Below are positions 1 through 8,841 of a stretch of DNA of 64,000 nt, in pieces. The stretch covers positions 1 to 64,000 of the forward strand of contig CAYUWG010000001.1 of assembly GCA_964448285.1 (NCBI GenBank), in the 5' to 3' direction. The DNA comes from CAYUWG01 sp964448285 (GTDB taxonomy: Bacteria; Bacteroidota; Ignavibacteria; SZUA-365). The notes beneath the pieces are model-generated. The model made no database searches. It was not told where the DNA came from and worked only from the letters and a program-made list of their open reading frames with translations. Position numbers and translations under genes: made by a program. Every line of letters begins with the position of its first letter. Within the stretch, counting starts at the first letter, position 1.

Positions 1-1595
1 AGGTCGAAAACGTATTGCTGGCGTTCGTCGTAAAGCGAGAAACCGATCGAGGTCGGGCTGTCGAGGAACCACGGTTCCGTAAAGGAAAGAGAGAAGATTC
101 TGAAGCGCGATGCCTCGCCGAATTGCCATTCGAAATTAAGTATCTGTCCGGCGCCGCCGGAGAAAGGTTCGGTGATGTTGAAGTTATTGAAAGTCAAACC
201 GAACATTCCCGTCGCACCGAACGTCCCGCTATATCCAACGGAAGCATTGAACGTGTCACTTGAACGCTCTTCAACGTTATAATGAAGATCCACTGTTGAG
301 TCGTTGACGAATGTCGGTTCGGGACGGATAGTCTCGGGATTGAAATAGTTCAACGTCGCAAGTTCGCGGATGCTTCGGATGATCGCGGAGCGGTTGAAGT
401 AATCTCCCGGCCACGTGTAGAGCACGCGGCGAATCACTTTGTCATGAGTTTTATCGTTACCGCGAATGAAGACGTGCCCGAGACGAAACTTGTTGTTCTC
501 GTTGACGGTGATCGTAACGTCGATCGAATCCTCTGCCACGCGGATGATTTCGTCCTGAGCGAAGAACCGGAGATAACCGTTGTCGAGATAGAGCGATGCG
601 ACGTCGGTCTGGTCTCTGTTTCCTCTCAGATTCTCGTCGAACTTCACTGCGTTGAATGCATCTCCCGTTTCGAGATTGAGCCTCGACGTCAGGATTGAGT
701 CGCCATAGATCGTATTCCCCCGCCAGATGACCTTCCGCAGATACGACGGTTTCCCTTCATGAATGAACATGTTGATGAACATGTCTTCCTTTGTATCGCT
801 GTACCAGATGGAGTCGCGCATAATCTCCGCATCGAGAAACCCTTCCTGCCGATACTTCGCGACGATTAGCTCTTTGTCCTTTTGATACTTCTTCCTGTCG
901 AAACGCGCGCTTGACCAAAACTTCCACCATTTTTTCTCTGATGTCTCATCCATCGCGCCTCGAAGATCGCCTTCGTCGAAATGCGCATTCCCGGAGAAGG
1001 TGATGCCGGCGACTTGCACTTCGGGTCCTTCATCGATTGTCACTTCGAGAACCGCGCGGTTAGGCGACGAAGTGTCGGGTGTGATCTTGAAATCGACCTT
1101 GGCGAGAAAATACCCTTTGTCTTCGTAGGCAGTGATGATTCGCTTCTTCATGATATCGAAATCCTGCGGACGGAGAACCTGCCCTTTTATCAATCCGATC
1201 TTCGTACTGATGTCGTTTTCGTCCAGTTCGTCATTTCCCGTGATATCGATTTGCGTTAGACGCGGGTACTCTTCGACTTTGATTTTCAGAAAAACGCCGT
1301 CGGGAGTTTCTTTATCGATCAGTATCTCCACATTGGAAAACAACCGCAGTCCCCAGATCTGACTAATCGCTTTCTGTGTCTGGTCACCGGGCACGACAAT
1401 CTGATCACCGACGCGCAAACCGGATGTCATGATGATCGTTGAAGGATCGGAGGTTTGAATTCCTTCCACGGAAACGCCAAGCACTTTATAGATCTTCTGA
1501 AGTTGCTGCTGTTGTTGCGCAACTCCGGTTGTCGCACAGAACGACGACATCAGGAATGTCAGGAGAAGCGAGATTGGAAAGCGTTTACACTGCAT
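1..1595 (-). CDS. bamA: BamA outer-membrane protein assembly factor, C-terminus cut by window
   Basis: Central subunit of the machine that inserts beta-barrel proteins into the outer membrane. Only the first ~531 codons are inside the window. A signal peptide with a hydrophobic core is followed by a run of POTRA-type repeats (about residues 40-430), and then the start of the beta-barrel ('NASVGYSGTFGATGMFGLTF'). The ATG at 1595 overlaps the 3' end of uppS by 11 bases; an in-frame ATG at 1631 would add a long, unusual n-region, so I prefer 1595. It is the last visible gene of a minus-strand run thiolase-tpiA-uppS-bamA. The uppS-to-envelope arrangement is common in bacteria. Confidence 0.93.
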   Translation of the reverse strand, partial: MQCKRFPISLLLTFLMSSFCATTGVAQQQQQLQKIYKVLGVSVEGIQTSDPSTIIMTSGLRVGDQIVVPGDQTQKAISQIWGLRLFSNVEILIDKETPDGVFLKIKVEEYPRLTQIDITGNDELDENDISTKIGLIKGQVLRPQDFDIMKKRIITAYEDKGYFLAKVDFKITPDTSSPNRAVLEVTIDEGPEVQVAGITFSGNAHFDEGDLRGAMDETSEKKWWKFWSSARFDRKKYQKDKELIVAKYRQEGFLDAEIMRDSIWYSDTKEDMFINMFIHEGKPSYLRKVIWRGNTIYGDSILTSRLNLETGDAFNAVKFDENLRGNRDQTDVASLYLDNGYLRFFAQDEIIRVAEDSIDVTITVNENNKFRLGHVFIRGNDKTHDKVIRRVLYTWPGDYFNRSAIIRSIRELATLNYFNPETIRPEPTFVNDSTVDLHYNVEERSSDTFNASVGYSGTFGATGMFGLTFNNFNITEPFSGGAGQILNFEWQFGEASRFRIFSLSFTEPWFLDSPTSIGFSLYDERQQYVFD

Positions 1596-2439
1596 GCGTG
1601 TGATGTCGTTTGCGGGAATTCTTTTTCTCATCTAATTGCTCGCTGACCTGGCCGTATCGTCGTTCGCGCGTTTGAAACGAGAGAATCGCTTCGTATAAAT
1701 CTGCTCTTCTGAACTCTGGCCAAAACCGCTGGCTGATATAAAACTCGGTGTAAGCGAGTTCCCACAGAAGAAAATTGCTCAGGCGCATCTCCCCGCTCGT
1801 TCGGATAAGAAGGTCGGGATCGGGAAGCTGAAACGTGGAGAGGTGCGACGCGATGATGGATTCATCGATATCCTCCGGTGAGAGTTTCCCTTTCCGTGTT
1901 TCGTTTGCAATCCTTCGCACTGCGCGAACGAGATCCCATCTGCCGCTGTAACTCAGCGCAAGATTGAGGCAGAGTCCCGTGTTCGTCTTTGTTTTTTCCA
2001 TCGCTTCATGAAGTTCGTTCTGTGCCTCGGAAGGGAGCTTCGTCAAATCACCGATGGCAACGAGGCGGACATTACTATCATGAAGCTTGTTCACTTCCTG
2101 CCGAAGACTTGTAACCAACAAGCGCATCAGCGTTGAGACTTCCGTTTCCGGTCGCTTCCAGTTTTCAGTCGAGAATGCATAAAGCGTCAGGTACCGAACT
2201 CCCAACTCACCGCACGCTTCGACGATATCGCGAACCGAGTGAACTCCCTGTTGATGTCCGAACACGCGCGGTTTTCGTTTTAACTTTGCCCAACGTCCAT
2301 TGCCATCCATAATGATAGCGATATGTTCAGGCATCGGGCCTGAAAGGATCGTCGATTTCATATCCTTCGTGGTAGGTTGTTCTTCTGACAATGTTTTTTC
2401 CAGATCGGTGCGGATTCTTTTCACAGCAAACCGATCCAC
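1585..2439 (-). CDS. uppS: Isoprenyl (undecaprenyl diphosphate) transferase
   Basis: cis-Prenyltransferase that condenses isopentenyl diphosphate units onto farnesyl diphosphate to make the C55 lipid carrier for peptidoglycan. The family signature is clear: 'HIAIIMDGNGRWAK' with the catalytic Asp, 'FSTENWKRP', and the C-terminal 'DLLIRTSGEMRLSNFLLWE' and 'FYISQRFWPEF' blocks. The reading frame opens at a GTG (2439) preceded by a purine-rich stretch. An internal ATG at 2361 would give the more usual ~258 residues, so the first 26 residues are uncertain. It overlaps the start of bamA. Confidence 0.95.
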   Translation of the reverse strand: MDRFAVKRIRTDLEKTLSEEQPTTKDMKSTILSGPMPEHIAIIMDGNGRWAKLKRKPRVFGHQQGVHSVRDIVEACGELGVRYLTLYAFSTENWKRPETEVSTLMRLLVTSLRQEVNKLHDSNVRLVAIGDLTKLPSEAQNELHEAMEKTKTNTGLCLNLALSYSGRWDLVRAVRRIANETRKGKLSPEDIDESIIASHLSTFQLPDPDLLIRTSGEMRLSNFLLWELAYTEFYISQRFWPEFRRADLYEAILSFQTRERRYGQVSEQLDEKKNSRKRHHTHAV

Positions 2440-2544
2440 AACTTATCTCTTTCAGTGTGTAAAATCAAGGTGAAATCCAATGGGTGAAGGCCGGTACAAT
2501 CAACAAATTCAATGAGTTACAGCGAAGAGAGATTCTTATTCCGG

Positions 2545-3303
2545 TCACCGTATTTGCCCTGCGGCGTGGATTATTTTAAGAAAATCATCTGCTTTCAAAC
2601 TTGCGCCGCCAATAAGCCCACCATCGATATCGGGTTGGGAAAAGAGTTCGAAAGCATTATCCGGCTTCACGCTCCCGCCATAAAGGATTGGGATTCTCTC
2701 AGCCACACTCCCAAAGCTTTGCCGGAGGAGAGCTCGAATCGAACCATGCACTTCCTGTGCTTGGCCAGGAGTAGCTGTGCGACCCGTTCCGATCGCCCAT
2801 ACGGGTTCGTATGCGAGAACAATCCTGTCGAGATTTTCCTGTGTGAAGTCGTTCAGCACGCCTTTCACCTGCTCAATCACGACGGATTGTGTGTGCCCAT
2901 TATCGCGCTGCTCGAGTGTCTCACCGAAGCATATGATCGGTTTCAAACCTGCGTTCAATGCTGCCATCGCTTTTCTGTTTATAAGGTCGTCGGTCTCATG
3001 AAAGTATTGCCTTCGCTCCGAATGCCCAACGATTACGTACGAGCAGCCGACGGAAACAAGCATGGAGGCAGAAATTTCGCCGGTGTAAGCACCTTGTGAC
3101 GCTTCGTGGACGTTCTGCGCTCCGATTGAAATCGTCGTTCCTTTCACAAGGGTTCTCGCTGTATCGAGCAGCACGAATGGTGGACACAGAACGACGCGGA
3201 CCTTCGAGTCATCCGATCCCGTTTTGATTTCCTGGATCAGTTCCGCTCCGGACTTCAGATCCATATGCATCTTCCAATTCCCCGCTACGATTTTCTCTCT
3301 CAT
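2545..3303 (-). CDS. tpiA: Triosephosphate isomerase
   Basis: Interconverts dihydroxyacetone phosphate and glyceraldehyde 3-phosphate in glycolysis and gluconeogenesis. The 252-residue protein has the standard family length. It starts 'MREKIVAGNWKMH' (catalytic Asn/Lys), carries the catalytic His in 'VIVGHSERR', the catalytic Glu in 'VLAYEPVWAIGTG' (loop 6 follows), and the phosphate-binding 'YGGSVKP' and 'GLIGGAS' segments. It lies 13 bases downstream of the thiolase gene on the same strand, so the two are probably co-transcribed. About 100 bases without a gene separate it from uppS. Confidence 0.97.
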   Translation of the reverse strand: MREKIVAGNWKMHMDLKSGAELIQEIKTGSDDSKVRVVLCPPFVLLDTARTLVKGTTISIGAQNVHEASQGAYTGEISASMLVSVGCSYVIVGHSERRQYFHETDDLINRKAMAALNAGLKPIICFGETLEQRDNGHTQSVVIEQVKGVLNDFTQENLDRIVLAYEPVWAIGTGRTATPGQAQEVHGSIRALLRQSFGSVAERIPILYGGSVKPDNAFELFSQPDIDGGLIGGASLKADDFLKIIHAAGQIR

Positions 3304-3316
3304 TCGTAATTCTCCT

Positions 3317-4540
3317 TTAGAGTTTCTCGATGATCATTGCGACCCCCTGGCCTACGCCGACGCACATTGTCGCAAGGCCATAGCGCGAACCCCGACGTGA
3401 CATCTCATGGAGAAGGGTTGTCGTGATGCGTGCACCGCTGCACCCGAGCGGGTGGCCGAGTGCAATCGCTCCGCCATTGGGATTTACTTTTTCCCGATTC
3501 AATCCCAACTCTTCGATAACGCAAAGAGCCTGGACTGCGAAGGCTTCATTCAATTCAATGAGATCGATTTCATTCAATGTGAGGTCGGCACGTTGAAGAG
3601 CGATGCGCGTAGCTGGAACTGGTCCGATCCCCATCGTTCGTGGATTGACACCCACCGTCCCGGATGAGACGAATCGCGCCATGGGTGTCAGCCCGAGTTC
3701 CTTCGCTTTCGAAGCACTCATGATAAGAACAGCCGCTGCGCCATCATTGAGTGATGAGGAATTCCCCGCGGTCACGGTCCCGTTTGTTCGGAATGCAGGC
3801 TTCAGGGCTGCGAGCTTTTCGAGGGTTGTATCCGCACGTGGTCCTTCATCATCAGAAATGAGAATCGATTGTTTCCGCTTCACGATATCGACCGGAACGA
3901 TCTCGTTTCGAAATACGCCTTTCGTCTTCGCTTCAACTGCACGTATGTGGCTTTGAAGCGCGAACGCATCCTGTTCCTCACGACTGATGTTGTACTGCTC
4001 GTAGAGATTCTCAGCCGTCTCTCCCATTGATTCGAGAGGAAAGAGCTTGGCGATTTTCGGATTCGGATAGCGCCACCCGAGAGCGGTATCATATGCGGTG
4101 AGATTACCAAACGGAAGGTTATCATCCGTATTCTTCGGGATGGAGTACGGTGCCCGTGACATGCTTTCAACCCCTCCGGCGACAATGACATCCGCATCAC
4201 CCGTCACTATCTGCCTTGCGGCTTCGATAATCGCTGACAAGCTCGAAGCGCAAAGCCGGTTGACCGTTATTCCGGGGATGCTCTCAGGGAATCCTGCAAG
4301 GAGTAACGCCATTCGTGCAACGTTTCGATTATCTTCGCCGGCTTGGTTGGTGCAACCGATGATCACTTCATCGACGACGTGTGGCTCACACGATGCACGC
4401 TTCAGCACTTCGGTGAGCACGAGCGCGGCCATATCGTCAGGGCGTATGTCTTTGAGCGCTCCACCGTACCTCCCGATGGGTGTACGCACGGCGCTGACGA
4501 AAACGGGAATCCGATCAGGGTCTTTGTGAAAGGGATTCAT
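3317..4540 (-). CDS. Acetyl-CoA acetyltransferase / 3-ketoacyl-CoA thiolase
   Basis: Type II-like thiolase of 407 residues that condenses or cleaves acyl-CoA thioesters. The nucleophilic Cys is C97 ('NRLCASS'), the general base His is H363 ('GGAIALGHPLGCSGAR') and the second Cys is C393 ('CVGVGQG'). 'NEAFAVQ' marks the substrate site. Sequence alone does not separate an acetoacetyl-CoA thiolase from a 3-oxoadipyl- or longer-chain thiolase, so I give no symbol. The ATG at 4540 has no obvious ribosome binding site. It lies just downstream of the tRNA-Phe terminator and is followed after 13 bases by tpiA. Confidence 0.93.
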   Translation of the reverse strand: MNPFHKDPDRIPVFVSAVRTPIGRYGGALKDIRPDDMAALVLTEVLKRASCEPHVVDEVIIGCTNQAGEDNRNVARMALLLAGFPESIPGITVNRLCASSLSAIIEAARQIVTGDADVIVAGGVESMSRAPYSIPKNTDDNLPFGNLTAYDTALGWRYPNPKIAKLFPLESMGETAENLYEQYNISREEQDAFALQSHIRAVEAKTKGVFRNEIVPVDIVKRKQSILISDDEGPRADTTLEKLAALKPAFRTNGTVTAGNSSSLNDGAAAVLIMSASKAKELGLTPMARFVSSGTVGVNPRTMGIGPVPATRIALQRADLTLNEIDLIELNEAFAVQALCVIEELGLNREKVNPNGGAIALGHPLGCSGARITTTLLHEMSRRGSRYGLATMCVGVGQGVAMIIEKL

Positions 4541-4555
4541 CTACGGGCTTGTGTG

Positions 4556-4586
4556 AAAAAACAAGGGGTGGTCTCCAGACCGCCCC
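4556..4586 (-). terminator. Rho-independent terminator after tRNA-Phe
   Basis: Read on the minus strand, a hairpin of GGGG and GGTCT paired with AGACC and CCCC (one C/A mismatch, two-base loop) is followed by TTGTTTTT. It sits 9 bases past the tRNA end and just before the thiolase start, so it probably ends the tRNA transcript. Confidence 0.75.
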
Positions 4587-4594
4587 ACTGTGGG

Positions 4595-4667
4595 TGGACA
4601 GGGACGGAATTGAACCGCCGACACATGGATTTTCAGTCCATTGCTCTACCAACTGAGCTACCTGTCC
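4595..4667 (-). tRNA. tRNA-Phe(GAA)
   Basis: The minus strand folds as a full cloverleaf. The 7-bp acceptor stem GGACAGG/CCTGTCC is perfect, the D-arm carries 'AGCTCAGTTGGTAGAGCA', the anticodon loop CTGAAAA gives anticodon GAA, and the T-arm has TTCAATT. The discriminator base is A. The genome continues CCC ACA after it, so the 3' CCA is not encoded and must be added by a nucleotidyltransferase. Confidence 0.95.
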
Positions 4668-4773
4668 TTCAGTAGCGACGCAAAAGTAAGCCCAAAAGCG
4701 GATTCGTGCAAAAGGCGAGAACGTGTTCATAAGACGTGTTTGACAAGATTGCTTTGCATTTCCAGAATTCAGA

Positions 4774-4801
4774 TTGCAATAACTTCGCGACGTGTTATAT
4801 T
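4774..4801 (+). promoter_or_regulatory. Candidate sigma-70 promoter of the M28 peptidase gene
   Basis: TTGCAA (4774-4779), a 16-base spacer and TATATT (4796-4801). Transcription would start only a few bases before the ATG at 4813, and no Shine-Dalgarno sequence is visible, so the message would be nearly leaderless. This rests on sequence resemblance only. Confidence 0.35.
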
Positions 4802-4812
4802 CATCACACCCT

Positions 4813-6030
4813 ATGGAAGTCCTTTCGGAAAACAGAATCGGTCGTCGCATCCTTCGAAGAATAGAAGGGCTCTCGATTCCACGTTTTACAGGGTCGGAAG
4901 GTGAACGGAAAGTGCAGTCGTTTATCCGTCAGGCTTTTCAAGGCAACAACTATTTCGTAACCGATCACGACTTTCGTTCTTCATTATTTCCGCTTGAATT
5001 ATTTCCACGATTCGGAGTTACCCTGCTGACGTTCCTGCTGATTCTTGCAGTACTCTCGCTCGGCGACATTCCTGTGCTCTCGATAGAGTTGAGTATCCTT
5101 GTTATCCTTTTACTTATCCTCGGAACACGATGGTCATCCTTCGCGGAAAAGATGTACGGTCTCAAGAAGTTTGGCCGACTCGATTCACGAAACATCATCG
5201 CGGTACATCCACATCAGGGGAATCATCTCAACGTCATCTTCACGGCGCATTACGATTCCAAAAGCCAGCGCTTTGGCGGCGTCACACGATTCGCGCTCTT
5301 CGGAGGCTTCGGTGCTTTCGTGTTCGGTGCTTCACTCATGATCACGGCCACCGCAATTCTTCAACTGAGTTCGCTTTATGCATTCCTGCTCGTGGTTCCT
5401 CTCGTGATGATCATGATGGCCGTACAAGTGAATACGACAGGGAATGTATCGCCGGGAGCGTATGATAACGCATCCGGAGTCGCTGTGATGTTGGAACTCG
5501 CTCATACTTTTTCGACTGAATTACCAAACGCAAACCTCGCTTTCATTGCGACAGGTGCAGAGGAAGCTGGACTTTGCGGTGCCGTTGCCCTTATGAAACA
5601 TCCCTCGTTTTTCGAGCAATTCCCACCCGAACGAACGATCATCGTGAACCTCGATGGCATCGGGTCGAAAGGTCCGCTATGCATTACTGACCGTTATGGC
5701 TTTCCGCCCGTTAAAACCGGTGTGCTTGTTTCGAACCTCTGTCATGAGGTTGCGAATCGTTTTGCCGTTCCGGTGAAAACGAATTGGATGGTCATGGGTG
5801 CAGGTATGGATCATATCCCTTTCGCGGCACATGGCTATCAATCTGTGACGCTTTCAACCGCAGGCTGGAACAGAGCTTTTCGAGCAATGCATACACGCAA
5901 AGACGTTGTGGCAAACCTGGATCTTTCGACTCTTGAATTCTCGTATGCTGTCTGTCAGGAAATCGTTGACTCGATCCCACGTATGCAACACGAAGTCGAT
6001 AGCGGAAAAGGTCAAACGCAGACGTCATAA
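4813..6030 (+). CDS. Membrane-embedded M28-family zinc aminopeptidase
   Basis: Probable metallopeptidase with membrane segments. Residues ~65-105 and ~165-205 are hydrophobic, and between and after them lies the M28 catalytic core. The candidate zinc ligands appear in order: His/Asp of 'AHYDS', Asp of 'GAYDNASG', the Glu pair of 'TGAEEAGLCG', Asp of 'NLDGIG' and a late His in 'MHTRKD'. M28 enzymes remove N-terminal amino acids from peptides; the substrate here is unknown. The frame is open from a GTG at 4792, but the ATG at 4813 is the more likely start. The gene stops 28 bases before the next lipoprotein gene, likely in one transcript. Confidence 0.85.
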   Translation: MEVLSENRIGRRILRRIEGLSIPRFTGSEGERKVQSFIRQAFQGNNYFVTDHDFRSSLFPLELFPRFGVTLLTFLLILAVLSLGDIPVLSIELSILVILLLILGTRWSSFAEKMYGLKKFGRLDSRNIIAVHPHQGNHLNVIFTAHYDSKSQRFGGVTRFALFGGFGAFVFGASLMITATAILQLSSLYAFLLVVPLVMIMMAVQVNTTGNVSPGAYDNASGVAVMLELAHTFSTELPNANLAFIATGAEEAGLCGAVALMKHPSFFEQFPPERTIIVNLDGIGSKGPLCITDRYGFPPVKTGVLVSNLCHEVANRFAVPVKTNWMVMGAGMDHIPFAAHGYQSVTLSTAGWNRAFRAMHTRKDVVANLDLSTLEFSYAVCQEIVDSIPRMQHEVDSGKGQTQTS

Positions 6031-6058
6031 CCGACAATCATTTCCTTTGGAGTCACTC

Positions 6059-6685
6059 ATGAAACGTCCCTACATTTCCTCACTTGTTCTCCTTCTCGCA
6101 CTGAGCGCCATCTCCTGTCAGCAACTCAAGAACATTCAGCAGGCAGTCACGAATCTTTCTCGCTGCAAATTCAAGCTCGATAGTGTCAACAATTTCGAAC
6201 TGATGGGCATCGGATTGGCGAACAAACAAAAGATCTCCGACTTCAGCTTGATCGATGCTGCGAAATTCACCACAGCATTCTCCCGCAACGAGTTTCCCGC
6301 ATCATTCACACTGAACGTCGCGGCGGTCAATCCAAATGACGGCACCGGCGGGACGAAGCAAGCGTCTGCGACATTGACCAGTTTTGCCTGGACACTCATC
6401 ATGGACGAGCGAACAACGATCAATGGTGATATCACCGAGCCGATCGTTATCCCCGGCACCGGCCAGCAATCGATCATTCCCCTTCGCATGTCTCTCGACT
6501 TAGCAAAATTCTTCAAGGATCGTGGCTACGAGAGTGTGGTGAATCTTGCTCTTGCTTTGGGAGGCGCCAACAGCTCGCCTGCGCGATTGACGCTCCGTGC
6601 CAAACCTCGAATCAAAACGGATTTCGGTGAAATCACTTACCCCGGCGAAATCAACATCATCGACAAGGAATTCCGGGCGCAATAG
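6059..6685 (+). CDS. Putative lipoprotein with LEA type-2/WHy-like domain
   Basis: A 208-residue exported protein. The N-terminus is a lipoprotein signal ('LALSAISC', Cys ~20) and the start is fixed by GGAG eight bases before the ATG. The body alternates beta-strand-like blocks ('FTLNVAAVNPND', 'IPLRMSLDLAKFF') in the manner of LEA-2/WHy domain proteins, which are small immunoglobulin-like folds found in bacterial lipoproteins. The family call is by resemblance, and no enzymatic motif is present. It follows the M28 peptidase closely and is followed by a hairpin that could stop transcripts from both sides. Confidence 0.6.
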   Translation: MKRPYISSLVLLLALSAISCQQLKNIQQAVTNLSRCKFKLDSVNNFELMGIGLANKQKISDFSLIDAAKFTTAFSRNEFPASFTLNVAAVNPNDGTGGTKQASATLTSFAWTLIMDERTTINGDITEPIVIPGTGQQSIIPLRMSLDLAKFFKDRGYESVVNLALALGGANSSPARLTLRAKPRIKTDFGEITYPGEINIIDKEFRAQ

Positions 6686-6710
6686 CATCACAGCCTGTGA
6701 TTCACTTCAG

Positions 6711-6745
6711 AAAAACGAAGGCCATCTCGATCGAGGTGGCCTTCG
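6711..6745 (-). terminator. Rho-independent terminator, possibly bidirectional
   Basis: A 14-bp hairpin (CGAAGGCCA...TGGCCTTCG, one G-T pair, two-base loop) spans 6716-6745. On the minus strand it is followed by TTTTTC, which fits a terminator for the gene ending at 6767. The plus strand has no T-run but the stem could still impede the lipoprotein transcript. Confidence 0.8.
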
Positions 6746-6766
6746 TGATTCATGCATAGTGCGCAA

Positions 6767-7624
6767 TCATTTCTTCCACTGTACATCAACACTCCCGATG
6801 CCCGAGTTGATATCCATGTTCAATCGAGTTCCAACGGTCTCATAGTTCACAGTCTCGTACCTGCTTCCTTTTTTCTTTTTGAAGTTGTTCAGCGAGGTTG
6901 AACTGAACCAGGAATCGTCGCAATGTGCGCGTGCGCCGATACCATCCGGAAGGAAGATCACGAGTGAACCCAAACCGATATCGGCATTGAGCCGGGATTC
7001 ATTGAGTAACGCACCCGAACAATCGAGAATGTATGTCCCAATCCCGCCATCGAAGTTCAGCGATTCGAATTGAAGATTACCCAGGCCTTGAGTCCTGCAC
7101 GTACCAACGCCTGCTGAAAGAACGACAGACTTTATGCGCTCACGATTCGGCTCATCGACTCGAATGGACGTCGTACCGGCACCCGTTTCAAGTTTGAGAT
7201 TTCGCAAGCGGAGACCCGTCAAATCCAAATCCGCTTCTCCGGCGCCCAAAGAAACGTCTAAATCCATCGGGACACGATCGGTCAGCTCGATCATCCACGT
7301 CTTTTCCTTTTTCGTTGAAAGGAGACAACTGAGCGCATCGATATCGTCATCTTTTGCAAGACGGATGACGAGTATGCCGGCCTCCCCCCGAAGTTTGTAT
7401 GACGCATGAAAGGTCGGGTCATTGGAATGTCCACGCTCCTCGATCGTAAATGCCTGGTCGTTTCCGCAAGCACGCAGAAAGACATTTCCGTATCCGCCGA
7501 TAATTTTTACGCGCATGGATTGCTCGGTGGTGAGGATTGATCCAGTGCGATTCTCCTGGGCAGGAAGCGGCAAATGAATGCTGAAAACTGTGACGAGTGC
7601 GAGAAAGAAAAAATGCTGTTTCAT
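6767..7624 (-). CDS. Secreted protein with toast-rack-like (DUF2154/DUF4097-type) beta-helix
   Basis: A 285-residue protein with a clear signal peptide ending near 'LPLPAQ'. The middle and C-terminus repeat short glycine-rich strands such as 'VSLGAGEADLDLTGL', 'LKLETGAGTTSI' and 'LNADIGLGSLVI', the pattern of the toast-rack domains seen in LiaF-type and DUF4097 proteins. These are scaffolds, often linked to envelope stress sensing; no catalytic residues are visible. The start is supported by AAGGAG spaced seven bases from the ATG. It is transcribed alone and ends at the terminator 6711-6745. Confidence 0.65.
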   Translation of the reverse strand: MKQHFFFLALVTVFSIHLPLPAQENRTGSILTTEQSMRVKIIGGYGNVFLRACGNDQAFTIEERGHSNDPTFHASYKLRGEAGILVIRLAKDDDIDALSCLLSTKKEKTWMIELTDRVPMDLDVSLGAGEADLDLTGLRLRNLKLETGAGTTSIRVDEPNRERIKSVVLSAGVGTCRTQGLGNLQFESLNFDGGIGTYILDCSGALLNESRLNADIGLGSLVIFLPDGIGARAHCDDSWFSSTSLNNFKKKKGSRYETVNYETVGTRLNMDINSGIGSVDVQWKK

Positions 7625-7815
7625 GATACGCTCCTTCAGTTGTAGAGGCTGCGTGCGCCCTACGCCTCCAATGTCACATAGGTTGCGATCCTTCCGACAC
7701 TGTGAAATCCACCTCTAACAGATATTTTCGAACATGATTTTCGTAATAACGCCTGAGAGGATGGAGAATAGCCGGGGTCAGTGCGCACTTCAGGATGCTC
7801 TGAAGAAAGGATGCT

Positions 7816-8742
7816 GTGGGACTCTCAATCCATTATAGAGTTCTGATCGCCTTCCTCGCCGTCTATGTCATCTGGGGCTCGACGTATCTGGCTATATGGT
7901 ATGCAGTCGAAACGATTCCACCGTTTCTCATGGCCGGTTCACGGTTCCTTTGCGCCGGAGTGATTCTTTACGTGTGGCTCCGACTTCGCGGGAGCCCAAG
8001 ACCTACCATGTCTCAATGGGCATCGGCATCTGTCATAGGTTTCTTTCTCTTGCTCGTTGGAAACGGAGGAGTCTCCTGGGCTGAGAAATCCGTTCCATCC
8101 GGTATCACAGCGCTCATCATTGCCATCGTCCCGCTCTGGTTCATTTCATTCGAGTGGTTTCAGGATTCAATCAAACCAACCTGGGAGGTCATTCTCGGAT
8201 TGGTGCTTGGCTTGATCGGGGTGATCGTGTTGATAGATCCTACCCGCATCGCGCAAAGCGGACAAGTTGACCTTCTCGGTGCGGGCGTACTGATTGTCGC
8301 TACGATTGCCTGGGCGTTCGGATCGATGTACTCACGTAAGGCCGCACAACCTTCTCGCCCGCTGCTTGGGACAGCAATGCAGATGATAGCCGGAGGTGGA
8401 TTGCTTCTTCTCTTTTCCGCTATCGCAGGAGAATGGAGCATCCTCGAAGTTGAATCAATCTCCATCACATCCCTGTTGTCGGTTAGCTATCTCATCATCT
8501 TCGGGTCACTCATTGCGTTCAGTGCTTACATCTGGTTATTACGAGCGAGCACTCCTGCGCGCGTTTCCACATACGCATACGTGAATCCCGTTATCGCGGT
8601 ATTCCTGGGATGGTTAATCGCTGATGAGCCGATGAACCTTCGCATCATTCTTTCTGCCATCATCATAGTAACGGGCGTCGCGATCATCACCCTGTTCCGT
8701 ATCCGCTCTTCAGAAACAGACCCAAAGAAGAGCAATTCGTAA
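7816..8742 (+). CDS. EamA/DMT-family transporter
   Basis: An inner-membrane protein of 308 residues with about ten hydrophobic helices arranged as two EamA repeats. The first begins 'VYVIWGSTYLAIWYAVETIPP' and includes 'PLW' and 'GLIGVIVLI'; the second ends 'VFLGWLIADEP' followed by 'IIIVTGVAII'. The drug/metabolite transporter superfamily exports amino acids, nucleosides or drugs; sequence resembles the YedA-like group, but the substrate cannot be read. The GTG start has AAAGGA six bases upstream. It appears to be a single-gene unit. Confidence 0.85.
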   Translation: MGLSIHYRVLIAFLAVYVIWGSTYLAIWYAVETIPPFLMAGSRFLCAGVILYVWLRLRGSPRPTMSQWASASVIGFFLLLVGNGGVSWAEKSVPSGITALIIAIVPLWFISFEWFQDSIKPTWEVILGLVLGLIGVIVLIDPTRIAQSGQVDLLGAGVLIVATIAWAFGSMYSRKAAQPSRPLLGTAMQMIAGGGLLLLFSAIAGEWSILEVESISITSLLSVSYLIIFGSLIAFSAYIWLLRASTPARVSTYAYVNPVIAVFLGWLIADEPMNLRIILSAIIIVTGVAIITLFRIRSSETDPKKSNS

Positions 8743-8841
8743 GTCAGCTTTCGTGCCGATGAGTTCCAAACACTTTTACATCGGCCGGTACTTCGCTGTT
8801 AGCTCATCGAAGGGAAAGATGATATTTTGCTGTGAAGGCGA

